Shown here piece by piece: positions 7,060 through 17,513 of a stretch of 17,513 nucleotides of DNA. Position 1 is the first letter of the stretch. Each line of letters begins with the position of its first letter. Both the position numbers and the translations under genes were made by a program. The DNA is taken from contig MU119821.1 of assembly GCA_014904845.1 (NCBI GenBank), positions 1 through 17,513 of the forward strand. The letters run 5' to 3'. Below the pieces are notes generated by a model, which saw nothing but the letters and a program-made list of their open reading frames with translations, made no database searches and was not told the origin of the DNA. This stretch comes from Acephala macrosclerotiorum (Eukaryota; Ascomycota; Leotiomycetes; Helotiales; Mollisiaceae).

Positions 7060-8310
7060 ATCAGCTATATCATCTTCGAAGTTCCCAGCAATCTCTTGCT
7101 CAAGAAAGCAACCCCACGCAATTGGCAGTTCCGTATCATCTTTTCTTGGGGTATCGTTCTTGCCTGTCATGCCGCTGTGAAGTCCAAGGAAGGACTGTAC
7201 ACAGCACGCTTCTTCCTTGGTGTCATGGAAGCTGGTATGTTCCCCGGCATAGCTGCTCAACTATGTAGCTGGTATCGCAGCGATGAAATGGGGAAGCCTA
7301 TAATGTGGATGTTCGGATTTCAAAACTGCTCTGGAATCGTGGGCTCCTTGCTCGCATACGGAATCTCGTATCTGGACAAGAAAGGTGGCTTGAGTGGATG
7401 GCAATGGGTCTACCTCTTGGAAGGCATCATGGCCATCCTCTTCTCATTCGTGGTGTACTTTGTCTTACCAGATTATCCCAAATCTCCACGTTCAAACAAA
7501 TGGCTCACACCACGAGAGCAAGAGTACTTGGAACTGCGCTTGTCCGAAAACGCCCCAAAGACTGCCGACTCCGCCTTCAGCACCTCCGAGATCCTCGCCT
7601 CACTTCGCAACCCAAGAACATACGCCTTCATGCTCTCACAAATCCTCATCAACCTGGGAGGCTATGGCCTAAGCTGGCAGCTCCCCACAGTAACAACCGA
7701 TCTCGGCTTCGCAAGCCTTCCCAGAAATCAACTTTTGAATATTCCACCTGCAGTTGCTTCCGTGTTGGCAATCATCTTCGCAGGCTGGTTTCTTCGAGGC
7801 GCATACCTCACACGCCCAGCTTTCATCATGATCATCTGCGGCGGTGCTTTGGCATTCTTCATCATCCTCGCTGCGACGACGAATAAATATGCTGTCTACA
7901 TCGCATGTGTGTTTGGCACAATGTTTTATTCCGTCTACTTTATCCCTTTCTGGGCCTGGCGATCGGGGACCTTGGTCGGGACGACAGGAACAGCGTTTAC
8001 GCTTGCATTCCAATCTTGTGTCGGGCAGGTAGGAGGGGTCATTGGCCCACAGTTATTTCAGAGCAAGTATGCGTATAATGGCTACAAGGTGCCGTTTGCG
8101 ATATGTGCTACGGCGATAGGCTGTGGATGGATTGATAGTGCGTGGACGTGGTGGTTGACGAGGAATGTAGAATTTGATGTGCAGAGAGTTAGAAGACTGA
8201 GAATTAAGGCAAACAAGGAGGGCAGGGTACTTGCTGATGATGATGTGAGGATTTTTCAGGAGAGGGACTTTTATAAGGGGTTGAGGAAGAAGAGTGATGG
8301 TGTTGTGTAA

Positions 8311-8893
8311 GTGTAGATGTCTTTAGCGAGGTTCAGCGTGTGAAGAAAATTTTTTAGGATATCATGCGCTGCAATTCCAGTGTCCATTCAATAACTTCCA
8401 GGGCACTCACATCCCTGTAGCATCACGAACGTGTATTATTCAGGCACTTCGAGTGAAGTTGAATTTCTGGGAGCTTTTGAGGGTTCTTATAACTTTCCCC
8501 TTTGATATCCTGTGTAGAAATTTATTGTTCCCCCCTGAAACTCTGTTTCGAATGCTGCTTAGTGTAAGGGAAGTTGCGACTCTTAGGATGTGTGATTTGA
8601 TGGTCGTGTTTAAAACGACAAGCCTCTCCTTCCTCTTCAACACCAAGGCAAGTTTGATATTGAATCCAAATTGCGTCTAAATTATTTCTAGAACTGCATC
8701 CTGCCTGATTTTCTACATACGTGCGACGCGCCTAGGCAGTCTTCATTTCAAAGCACGTGATCCGAGTAGTCAGCTTATCTTGCATGACGACGGTCATCAG
8801 GCGGCAGCAGCAACTTGATCGAAATCTATGTCGCATCAGTAAGAGCTGTTTGATTCTAGTTTACTCGAAGACAAATCAAGACGAGAACCAAAG
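8311..8893. other. Intergenic region after the transporter
   Basis: No supported gene. A 75-codon frame (8453-8680) shows no recognisable domain. A CACGTG palindrome lies at 8754-8759, about 135 bases before the HET-like start. Confidence 0.5.
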
Positions 8894-9204
8894 ATGCTTT
8901 GCGAAGTATGCAACGGTGTTTTTCGAGGCAGCTTCCTCGACCGCGTGCGGCAGCCTCACCATGCGAATGTCAAAGGCCTCCAGCAGGCATCGCAAGAAGG
9001 ATGTTATTGTTAGAAAAACAGGTAAGATTCGAATGTGATTCACGTGAATAGAGCACGGCGGATACGGATCACAAGACTAACTTCGTATAAGCTAATGTGG
9101 TGGGACTATATGTTCTCTCTTCAAAAATCCTTGTAAATAGCTAGTTTCGAGGGCAGTGCTGGTCACGTGTTTTCTAGTACATAAGGAGCTTTCGCTTACT
9201 ATAG
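8894..9204 (+). pseudogene. Truncated 5' stub resembling a HET-domain protein gene
   Basis: ATG 8894 opens 39 codons to TAG 9011-9013. The sequence starts MLCEVCNGVF (C-x2-C at residues 3 and 6), has a His-His pair at 22-23 and an EGCYC segment at 35-39. This pattern, an N-terminal CxxC, then HH, then a GC-x-C block before the domain proper, is seen in fungal HET-domain (heterokaryon-incompatibility) proteins. TAG could be CAG altered by C-to-T. A possible intron follows (GTAAGA at 9022, GACTAAC near 9073-9079, AAG near 9092), but nothing recognisable comes after it, and the A/T island starts at about 9205. I infer a HET gene whose main body is lost or mutated beyond recognition. The family call rests on a short motif set. 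Confidence 0.4.
9038..9049. promoter_or_regulatory. 12-bp palindrome ATTCACGTGAAT
   Basis: A perfect palindrome around CACGTG, the core bound by bHLH regulators in fungi. Two further CACGTG cores lie at 8754-8759 and 9164-9169. This copy sits in a presumed intron, so a regulatory role is uncertain. Confidence 0.3.
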
Positions 9205-9236
9205 ACTAATTAACAATTTTTTCTATTTTTATTTTA

Positions 9237-9252
9237 ATTGATTGATTGATTG
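9237..9252 (+). repeat. (ATTG)4 microsatellite at the island edge
   Basis: Four perfect ATTG units followed by a degenerate one, within 35 bases of the composition boundary. Confidence 0.85.
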
Positions 9253-9628
9253 ATTTACGAATTATAGATTACTTCGAATGAGTTTAATTTACTAATTAAA
9301 ACGAATTGATTTACGATTAAATTTTTTTATTTTGTATTTTATTACTTTTTTATATTAGTAAAACGACGTTAAGAAATAAATTGTTCTAATAAACTTCATT
9401 AAAAATTGTTTATATACGATTTGTATATTTTATTTTTTATTATTATTAAAAAGAAATTTAAATTATTAAAAATCGAAAATTGAAAATCAATTAATGAAAA
9501 TTTTTTGTTTTAAATATATTATTCGAAATTAAATAATTTAATTACGAGATTGTAAAATTGTAAAAAAATATTGATTTATAAGAATTACGTATTAAATTAG
9601 TCGAAATAATTAGTATTAAAATAAATAT

Positions 9629-9649
9629 AAAAAAAAAAAAAAAAAAAAA
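9629..9649 (+). repeat. A-homopolymer, 21 bases
   Basis: Twenty-one consecutive A. A T run of the same length lies at 16961-16981. It could be a relic poly(A) tail of a retroelement or simple slippage; no element body is recognisable beside it. Confidence 0.85.
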
Positions 9650-12600
9650 CTCGTAATAATTATTTACGATAATTAGTTTTATTTTTAATAGAAATTGAAA
9701 TATAAAAAAAAAAATTTTAATACAAAAGAAAAAAGAAATTATAGTATTAAAAAACGAAATTATTTTATATTTTAATTTTAATTCTTTTAAAAATCGCAAT
9801 TCGTAAATTGTTTGTAATTATTTTTAAATTGAAATAATAAAATTAAAATAAATTTTAAATTTCAAAAAATAATATAAAAAAAATTGAAACAAAAAATTTT
9901 AATCGAAAAAAATCGATTAAAAAAATATTTATTTAAAAAATATATTTTATTAGAACGAATAAACGAATAAAATTTCAAATAAAAATTGAAATAAAAATTT
10001 TTTTACGAGAAAACGATATAAATAAAAATCAATTTTTAAAATAAATTTTATTTAAAAACAATAATTCGAAAATTCGTACTTTTAAATTACTAAATTAATT
10101 TTTAATTTAAAAATTAAAATCAATAAATTATTCGCGTTAAAATTTACTTTTCTCGATAAAAAATATTTTTATTTTAATTATATTATCGATTTCTTTTAAA
10201 AATTTTTTTATAAATAATAAAAACAATTTTTTAAAAATATAAAAATTTGAAAAATATATACTCGTATTAAAATTATAAATACTTTTTTTTAGAATTTTTA
10301 AAGTATTTTAATTCAAAAAAATCAATATTACGATTTTTTTAAAACAATACGACAATATATACGAAAATTATAAAATTACTTTAAAAATCAAAAAAATACG
10401 ATTTTTACAATATATTAATTCGATTTACAAAAAATAAATTCGATTTATATTAAAATATAATATTGAAAATTATTTAAAAAAAAAGTTTTATAACGTTTTA
10501 AAAAAAAAATTTCGTAAATACAATTAAAAATATTATTAAAAAAATATAAAATTTTTATATAAAATTATTAATTAATTTATAAAATTTTTTTTGATAATAA
10601 AAACATATATAAATTTATTCGATTAAATATTTAAAAAATTGATCAAATAAAATAAATTAAATAAATAATATTAAAAACGCGAATTTACAAAATTTTTTTC
10701 AATATATATTAAAAAACGAATTTTTAAAGAAATCGATTATAAATCGATAAAAATATTTATTTATAATTACAATAAAATATACGAAAAAACGATTATCGTA
10801 TATAAATATAAAAAAAAAAAATAATAATATAATAAAACTAACGATTTAAAATACTTGAAAATTTAATAAAAATATTTGAATATTATAATACAAAAAATAA
10901 TTTTAAATACAATTAATAATTTACTACTTTTTATTTTACTTGAATTATTTATAAAAAAAATTCAATAAAAAATGTACGTAATTATTAAGAAAATCTATAT
11001 CGAATTTTAATTTTCGATTTTATATATTATTTAAATTTAAAAAACTCGATAAATATTTATATTAAAATTTTCAATTTAAATAAACGATTTCATTAAAAAA
11101 TTGAAAAATATTTTTTTTTTTTCATATTATTTAACGATTTAAAAATCGTTTTAAACGCTAATACTATAAAAATATTTCAAAAATTGAATAATATTATAAT
11201 TTTTATAAATTAAAATTAAAATTAATTTATTTTTTTATAAAAATATAAAAAAAAAAAAAATTTTAATCGTAAACGAAAAAAATATAGTAATATAAAAAAA
11301 AACGAATATAGAGTTTTATATAATTTAATATCGATTGAATTTTCACAAAATATATTATTAATCGTTCAAAAAAATATAATAAAAATCAATACTATATATA
11401 ATAATCAATAAAACGAGCGATATTATTTCGAGTATTTTAAGCGAATAAAAAATAAAAAAAACGATTTTTTCGTTGATTATTTTTTCGTAAACTATTATTT
11501 ATTTATAAATAAATTAATTAATCGTAAATATTACTATCGAAAAAACGATTAATAATATTATAATTTTTAAAATCGTAATCGATTTTCGCGATTATTTACG
11601 TTTAAAAACAATCGATATTAATATAATCAAATTATAAAACAAATAATTAAAAAATTCTTTGATTATAATCTCGATAAATACTTTAAAAATATATAAAAAA
11701 TTTAAAAATTTATTCAATTTATTACTCAAAAAAAAAAAAAATTAATACTAATAAAAAAATCTTAAAAAAATTAAATTTATCGTTATATATTTTTAATAAT
11801 AATAATATTAACGTTTAAAGTTTTAATAAAGCGATTATTAATAAATTTTATAAAAAATTGTCGATAAATACAATAATAATAAATACAATAACAATAAATA
11901 AATCGAAAAATAAAATTCAAAATACACAAAAAAATTTTCAACGAAAAATAAAAATAATTATTAATATTTTAAAAATATTAAATTTTATTATAATAATTAT
12001 TAATTAATAATAAAAAAACAATATTTATTATTTAATTTTAATAAATACTAAAATCGTTATAATAAAAAAAATATTAAAAATTATTGATTTTATAAAATAT
12101 TTGAAAAAAAGAATTAATTTGTTTTTATTATTAAAAATTTTGTAATATTCGAAATTAATTTTATAAAAATCGATTTCTCGTTACTAATTAAAAGAAAATA
12201 TATTATCGTTGTTTTTAAATTATATTTCAATTTATTTAAATCAATTAATTCGAGTAAAAAATACGAAATATTAAATATTAAAATGAAATATTATATTGTT
12301 TTTACGTATATAATTCGAAATTTCAATAATATTATTACAAACGTTAAAAACTTTTAATTGTTTATTATTATTAAATAGAATTTCGAATTCGTTAAAATAA
12401 TAATTATAAAAATAAAAATTAAATACAAAATCGAATATAAATTTTTTTTTTTTTTGTAAATAGTATAAAAAAAATCTTTTTAAAATAATTATTTATCGTT
12501 ATAATAAAAATATAAATTGAATATAGAAATAATAGTTCGTAAAATAGCGTATTTTAAAATTTTAAAGATTTTAATTTTATTTGTATAATTATAATTATTT

Positions 12601-15141
12601 TTTTTTTAAAAATTTATTTGTATTAAATTATTAAAAATTGTTATATTCGTATATATTCTCGAATTAAAAAAATATCCAAAAAAAAATACAACGCAAGCAA
12701 TTAAATATTAGTATTATTAAAAAATAATATAGTATTAAAACTCGTAAATAGTTTTTATATTTTAATAAATTTTTTTTATTTTTTATTTTTTATTAAATAT
12801 TTTTAATATTATTTTATGTAAAATAAATACAATTAAAATAAGTATTATTAGTTCAAAAAAAAACACAAATAAAATAATACAAAAAATAAAATTATTTTTT
12901 TCGATTTTTTATAAAACGTTTTTTTTTTAATAAAAAAAAAATAAACGAAATTTTAAATAAAAAAATTTTCGATAAAAAAACGAAAAAGTATTTTTTTGTA
13001 ATAATATTACTATTTTTAAACGTAAATATTAAAAAAAAAATATTTAAAAAACGATATAAAACGTTAATTATTTTATTTTATTAAAAAAAAATAAAATCGA
13101 AAAATTTTTAAATATAAAAACAAAAAAAAAACTCGAATAAAAAAAATAGTTTTATTATTAAATAATTTCAATTTAAAATTATTCAATATAAACGTTAATA
13201 CAATATATAAATTCAAATTTAAAAAAGTACGATTTATCGATTTAATTAATAAAATTAAAATTTTTTTTAAAAAACGAAAAAATTGATTTAAACGATTTAA
13301 AACGCGAAAAATATTTTAAAAATATTTATTACTACGAATTATTTCAATATTAAAAAAATTACAATTTATTTTTAAACGATTAATATTTCTATTTATTGAA
13401 AACTAATTATAGAAATTTGAAAAAAAAATATTTAATAAAATAATATTTAATTAAAAAAAAGTTTTTAAAATTTATAAAAATATTAATTCGTTTATTCGTA
13501 TTAAAACAATTCAATATACGATATAACAAAAAAAATTTTTTTATTACTTTAAAACTTTGTTTTCAATTATAATAAAAATATTTCAAAAACGATTTAATTA
13601 CAAAATACTCGAAAAAAGTAATAATTTATATTAAAACTTATAATTTCTAATCGCGAAAAAAATCGTTAAAATTTATCGATTAATTAATACGACTATAAAA
13701 ATAAATTCGATTACTTTAAAAAACGTTAATATATTTTTTTCTATAAATAAATTTTCTAAAAAATTTATCGAATATTTTTATATTTTTTTAATAGACTTTT
13801 TTTTTAAATACGATCAATTTATATTAAACGTTCGAAATAAAAATATAATTATTTTTATAATTTTATTAAAATTTCTACGAATAATAATATTATTTTAAAA
13901 AGTAATTAATTTTATAATTTAATTTATTCGAATTATTATAATAATTTTAAAAAATATATTTTTTAAAATCGTAATACTATTTTTAAATAATATAAAAATT
14001 AAAAAACTTTATACAAATTATAATAACAAATTAATATTTTCAAAAATTTATTAATTCGTTTTTAAATATATTTAAAATTTAAATAAAACGTTAAATCGAA
14101 TCGAGAAAATTTAAATTTATATAAAATTCAAATTATAATTTTATTAAAACGAAATAATTATTATTAATTTTATTTATAATTCTAAAAAACATTTTTTTGA
14201 AAATGTAAAAATTATTAAAATTTTAAAATAAATTAAATATAATAATATTTTTAAAATCAAAATTTTTATTAGAATTTATATTTATTACAAAATATAAATT
14301 TAATATTTTGATATTATTATTAAATCGTTATATCGATTAATTAAAAAAAACGAATTTTTCGAATAAAAAAAAAATAAAAAATCGTTATAATATTTCTATA
14401 AAACAAATTTACAACGATTTTAATACTTTATAAAATTTATTACGATTTTATAAATAAATAAAAAATCATTATTTTAAATATTAATATTAATCAATAAAAA
14501 TATAGAAAAATATTCGATTAATATAATAACAAAAAATGAAAACGAGTAATTCAATACGAATTAAAACTTTGAAATATTATTAAATAAAATTATAATACGA
14601 TAAAAAAAAAATATCAAAAAATTTTAAAAATTTTTTACAAATTACGATTTTGATTATATAGCGTTTATTTCATTTTTAAAATAAACGTTAATATATTTAT
14701 CGTTTAATTGAATCGAATAATAATAAATTTTTTTAGTATTTTAATTATTTATTGATTTATTTAAATACGATTATTTAATTTCAAAATTAAATATATTAAA
14801 AAAAGTATTTATATTATTATAAACGAATTATTTAAAAAACTGCAAATAAAAAACAATAATTCAAAAAAAAAAACAAATATTAATAAATTTATTGTAATCG
14901 AATTTAATTATATTAAAATAATTTTAATTTTAATCAAAAAACGCAAAATTAATTGAAAAATTGAAAATAAATCGTTTGTAATTAAAAGTAAATATATAAA
15001 ACGAAAATATTTATATAAATTATTAAATCAAATTTAAAAAAAAAATTTAAATTTAATGTTTTTAATTTTCAATTTTCGATATTAATTATATTTTTTGTAT
15101 ATATTGTATTAATTACTTTTTTTGAGATCAATAAATTATTA

Positions 15142-15165
15142 AATAATAATAATAATAATAATAAT
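15142..15165 (+). repeat. (AAT)8 microsatellite
   Basis: Eight perfect AAT units inside the A/T island. Confidence 0.9.
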
Positions 15166-16829
15166 ATTTTTTTTTTAATAATAATTATTTGAATTATTTT
15201 TAAAATATTATTAAATTTTATTTATTTCGATTTATTTTAAACGATTTAAAACAACGTATAACAATTATAATTGAATTATATAATAAATTCGAATATATTA
15301 AAAAAAAGAATATTTATTATCGAATAATTAATTAGTATTATTAAGAAAAATATTATAAAAACGTTCGAGATTTTATAGTAAATTATAGCGATTATCAATA
15401 CAAAAACAAAAAAAAACACAAAAAAATTTTATATTTTCAAAAAATAATTTCATTATTTTATTGCATTAAAATAAATATAATTAAATTTTTATAATATAAA
15501 ATATTCAATAATTTGATTATAATACGAAATAATTTTTTTAATTAAATTAAAATTAAATTAATAAAAAAATCGATTTTTAAAAAAATTACTAAATTTATTT
15601 ACAATAATATTATTTGTAAATACGACGTTTTCAATTATATAAAATTGAACAAAAAGTTCGAATTCAAAAGAATTATTATTAAAAAATTAAATAAATTTGA
15701 AATTAAACGAATTATTATTTTTGTATATAATTTAAAAATAAATAAAATAATTAAATAAAAATATTAATTTATTATTATTATATTGATTATTTTAATAAAA
15801 AAAAATAAAAAGAATTAATTAGAATATTTATTAATTGTTTTTTTTACGAATTGAACGATTATTTATAGATTAATTAAATGCATATTATTTTATATAGTTT
15901 ATAGTAAAAAAATTATTTTATTTATTGAAATTCGATTTTTTATTTGAAGAATTTTCGATTGAAACGAAATATATAATCGAGTAAAATTTCTTAAATTGAA
16001 AATCAAATAAATTGAAATATAAAACGAGAATATAAAAAAATCGAAACTAAAAAAAAAGTACAATTGTAAATAAAATTAAATATATTTCGACGTTTATTAT
16101 TAAATACGAAAAAAATTAATTCGAAAAAAAAATTTCGTTTTAATATATAATATTAAATTTATTAATTAAAATATATTTAAAAATATTAAATTATTATATA
16201 AATAATTAAATCTATATCGAGTTTATTAAATAAATTAATTAAAAAAGAATTATTTATTCGAAAAAGTAAACAAAATAATAATTCGAAAATTATATACTAG
16301 AAATCGCTTAAAAAAATTCATTAAAAAAATAAATACTAAAATTTTTTGAATAATAATAAAAATAAAAATATTATTAAATTTATTGATTTTAATAATAATA
16401 AAAATATAAATATAAAAAAAAAAACGATTAAAAAATTTCGAAATAAGTAAAGTATTTAAAAAATTGAAAAAAAAATTGAAATTGTAATTTGTATTTTTGA
16501 ATTCAACGAGATCGAAAAAAACAAATATATACAATTTTTTGAAAATTAAATAAATAAAAAGAATTTATTAAATTTCGAAATAATAACGATTTTTTAATTA
16601 AAAAAAAATTATTTTATTTTTTTTTATTTATAATAATTTTATTTTTTTATCGATTTTCTTTAAAATACTTTTATTTATTTTAATAAACTCTATTTACGTT
16701 TTGAAAAAAAAAATTTTTTTATTATAATTAAAACGATTTTATTATATAAAAAAATGAAATTATATTATTTTTTTTTTTTAAAAAATTTTAAAAAATTTTA
16801 ATTTTTAAAATCTATAAAAAACATTTTTT

Positions 16830-16909
16830 AATATATTTAAATATTTTCAAATATACTTTAATACATTTAAATATATTTCGATTATATTTAATTATATTTA
16901 AATTATATA
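16830..16909 (+). repeat. Degenerate 10-bp tandem repeat, 8 units
   Basis: Eight consecutive 10-base units align to AATATATTTA (units start at 16830, 16840 and so on to 16900), each differing from consensus at about 0-4 positions. The period is close to one DNA helical turn. Confidence 0.65.
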
Positions 16910-16960
16910 AACGTTTATTAATACAATATTTATTATAATTTATAGAAAAACTTTTTTCAA

Positions 16961-16981
16961 TTTTTTTTTTTTTTTTTTTTT
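16961..16981 (+). repeat. T-homopolymer, 21 bases
   Basis: Twenty-one consecutive T, the strand-complement of the A run at 9629-9649. Confidence 0.85.
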
Positions 16982-17436
16982 AATTTTTCAATTACAATTT
17001 TTTAATTTCACGTTAATTTAAAGACTATAATTTCTTTTTAATATTATTTATTTATTTTTTTATTTTTTTAAAATTTTAATTTATATTATTTTATATACAA
17101 ATAATTTTATTAATTGAATATACTTTATTTATTTAAGTATTTTACGACGATTTTTTTTAAGAATTTATATATATATTTTTTATAAAAACGATTTACAAAT
17201 ATTTGTTTTTTTCTATTTTTTTTTTTTAAAATTTATTTAATACGTTTTATAAAAAATTAATATAAAATTATTTATTTAAAATTTTTAAAATTTTTTATTT
17301 GAAATTAATATTATAATATTTTAATTACATATATTAATATATTTTAAAAATTTTTTTGTAAAAACAAACAAATTTTATAATTTTCAATTATTTAAAACGT
17401 AAAAATATTTGTTTGTTTTTTTTATATAATTTTTTT

Positions 17437-17490
17437 ATAAATATAAAAATTTATAATTTTTTTATAAATATAAAAATTTATAATTTTTTT
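17437..17490 (+). repeat. Perfect 27-bp tandem duplication
   Basis: Bases 17437-17463 are repeated exactly at 17464-17490, and the 13-15 bases before 17437 resemble the end of the unit, so about 2.5 copies are present. A perfect copy inside otherwise decayed sequence points to a duplication after most of the mutation. Confidence 0.85.
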
Positions 17491-17513
17491 CAATTTTATT
17501 AACAAATTTTTTT

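Larger units (their letters stand above)
6637..8310 (+). pseudogene. MFS transporter, Dal5/allantoate-permease (anion:cation symporter) type, with one in-frame TAG
   Basis: Exons 6637-6846, 6895-7011 and 7060-8310 give 525 codons plus stop, the usual family length. ATG 6637 opens a hydrophilic N-terminal tail; the first membrane segment follows at about residue 58. Family-like segments: IDYTNAAAVKVLQ after intron 1, QYNWVQSIYF at the exon 2 end, FEVPSNLLLKK at the start of exon 3, FFLGVMEAGMFPG, a WQWVYLLEGI segment, and multiple hydrophobic helices up to about 8170, then a basic cytoplasmic tail. These proteins move small organic anions such as allantoate, vitamins or related acids across the plasma membrane. 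The only defect is TAG at 6814-6816 (codon 60), where relatives have Trp (TGG) in RFIWLIGL. The rest is open, so damage may be recent; readthrough or start at Met65 (6829) would leave most of the protein. Substrate unknown. Confidence 0.88.
9205..17513. other. A/T-rich RIP-type island (runs off the window)
   Basis: From about 9205 to the end the sequence is almost entirely A and T. A hand count of 9901-10500 gave about 40 C and 28 G in 600 bases (about 11% G+C). About 20 of the C were in CpG, 12 in CpA, 8 in CpT and none in CpC. Stop codons are dense in every frame; the only longer frames (minus strand 9542-9799 and 16250-16534) are low-complexity Phe/Ile/Asn/Tyr-rich artefacts of composition. 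Heavy C-to-T decay on both strands with CpG left is the signature I would expect from RIP on old transposons or a pericentromeric block. No terminal repeat, long exact repeat or recognisable transposase or reverse transcriptase remains. Confidence 0.88.

Noticed and set aside
7305..8013. Frames of 92-193 codons overlapping transporter exon 3
   Set aside because: They are alternative-frame shadows of the well-supported MFS exon, with no independent domain.
9164..9300. Yeast-type point centromere (TCACGTG next to A/T-rich DNA)
   Set aside because: Such elements belong to budding yeasts; this is a filamentous ascomycete, where centromeres are regional, and no CDEIII-like partner is visible at the right distance. 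A regional centromere remains possible but unsupported.
9542..9799. 85-codon minus-strand frame in the A/T island
   Set aside because: It is made almost entirely of Phe, Ile, Asn, Tyr, Lys and Leu, as A/T composition alone produces; there is no domain or start context.
9470..15090. Scattered 14-16 bp direct and inverted matches such as ATCGAAAATTGAAAAT
   Set aside because: In 8 kb of nearly two-letter sequence, matches of this length are expected by chance, so they do not define LTRs or terminal inverted repeats.
16250..16534. 94-codon minus-strand frame in the A/T island
   Set aside because: Same low-complexity composition; hydrophobic runs come from poly-T/A codons rather than real membrane helices.
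9205..17513. Mitochondrial DNA or a mitochondrial insertion
   Set aside because: No mitochondrial gene, tRNA or rRNA is recognisable, and the strong CpG retention with loss of other C contexts fits RIP better.

Overview
The window looks like nuclear DNA of a filamentous ascomycete (Pezizomycotina). The evidence is short GT-AG introns of 48-75 nt with CTGAC/CTAAC-type branch sites, fungal gene families, and an abrupt change at about 9.2 kb from ordinary base composition to an almost pure A/T block of the kind left by repeat-induced point mutation (RIP). The class or genus cannot be read from the sequence alone; no rRNA, tRNA, CRISPR or bacterial feature was seen.

Layout: (1) 1-1262 holds a decayed + strand gene ending in two adjacent CCHC zinc knuckles, the second interrupted by a 107-nt intron. 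(2) 1263-3008 is gene-poor, with a possible gene 5' end at 1587, a small ORF at 2370-2549 and short tandem repeats. (3) 3009-4086 is a broken alpha/beta-hydrolase gene (premature TAA, then two frame breaks). (4) 4196-6102, minus strand, is an FMN-dependent (NtaA/SnaA/DszA, luciferase-like) monooxygenase. I rebuilt it as six exons and five introns, giving an unbroken frame of 535 codons plus stop. (5) 6103-6636 is a divergent promoter. (6) 6637-8310 is a Dal5/allantoate-permease-type MFS transporter in three exons, intact except for one TAG at codon 60 where the family has Trp. (7) 8894-9013 and its flank resemble the start of a HET-domain gene, lost where the A/T block begins. (8) About 9205 to the end is an A/T island (roughly 11% G+C by hand count in one 600-base sample) without believable genes; most of its remaining C is in CpG.

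Hydrolase, flavin monooxygenase and transporter look like a small catabolic or detoxification cluster: uptake, oxidative cleavage, hydrolysis. Supporting this, the exact 10-mer AAGTCTCGAC occurs upstream of all three genes (2717-2726 on the minus strand, 6156-6165, 6567-6576), and its 8-base core recurs once inside a monooxygenase intron. It is the best candidate in the window for an undescribed regulatory link. The stop codons in the hydrolase and transporter are both CpA-to-TpA type changes, as expected if RIP leaked from the neighbouring island, while the monooxygenase between them is open throughout.
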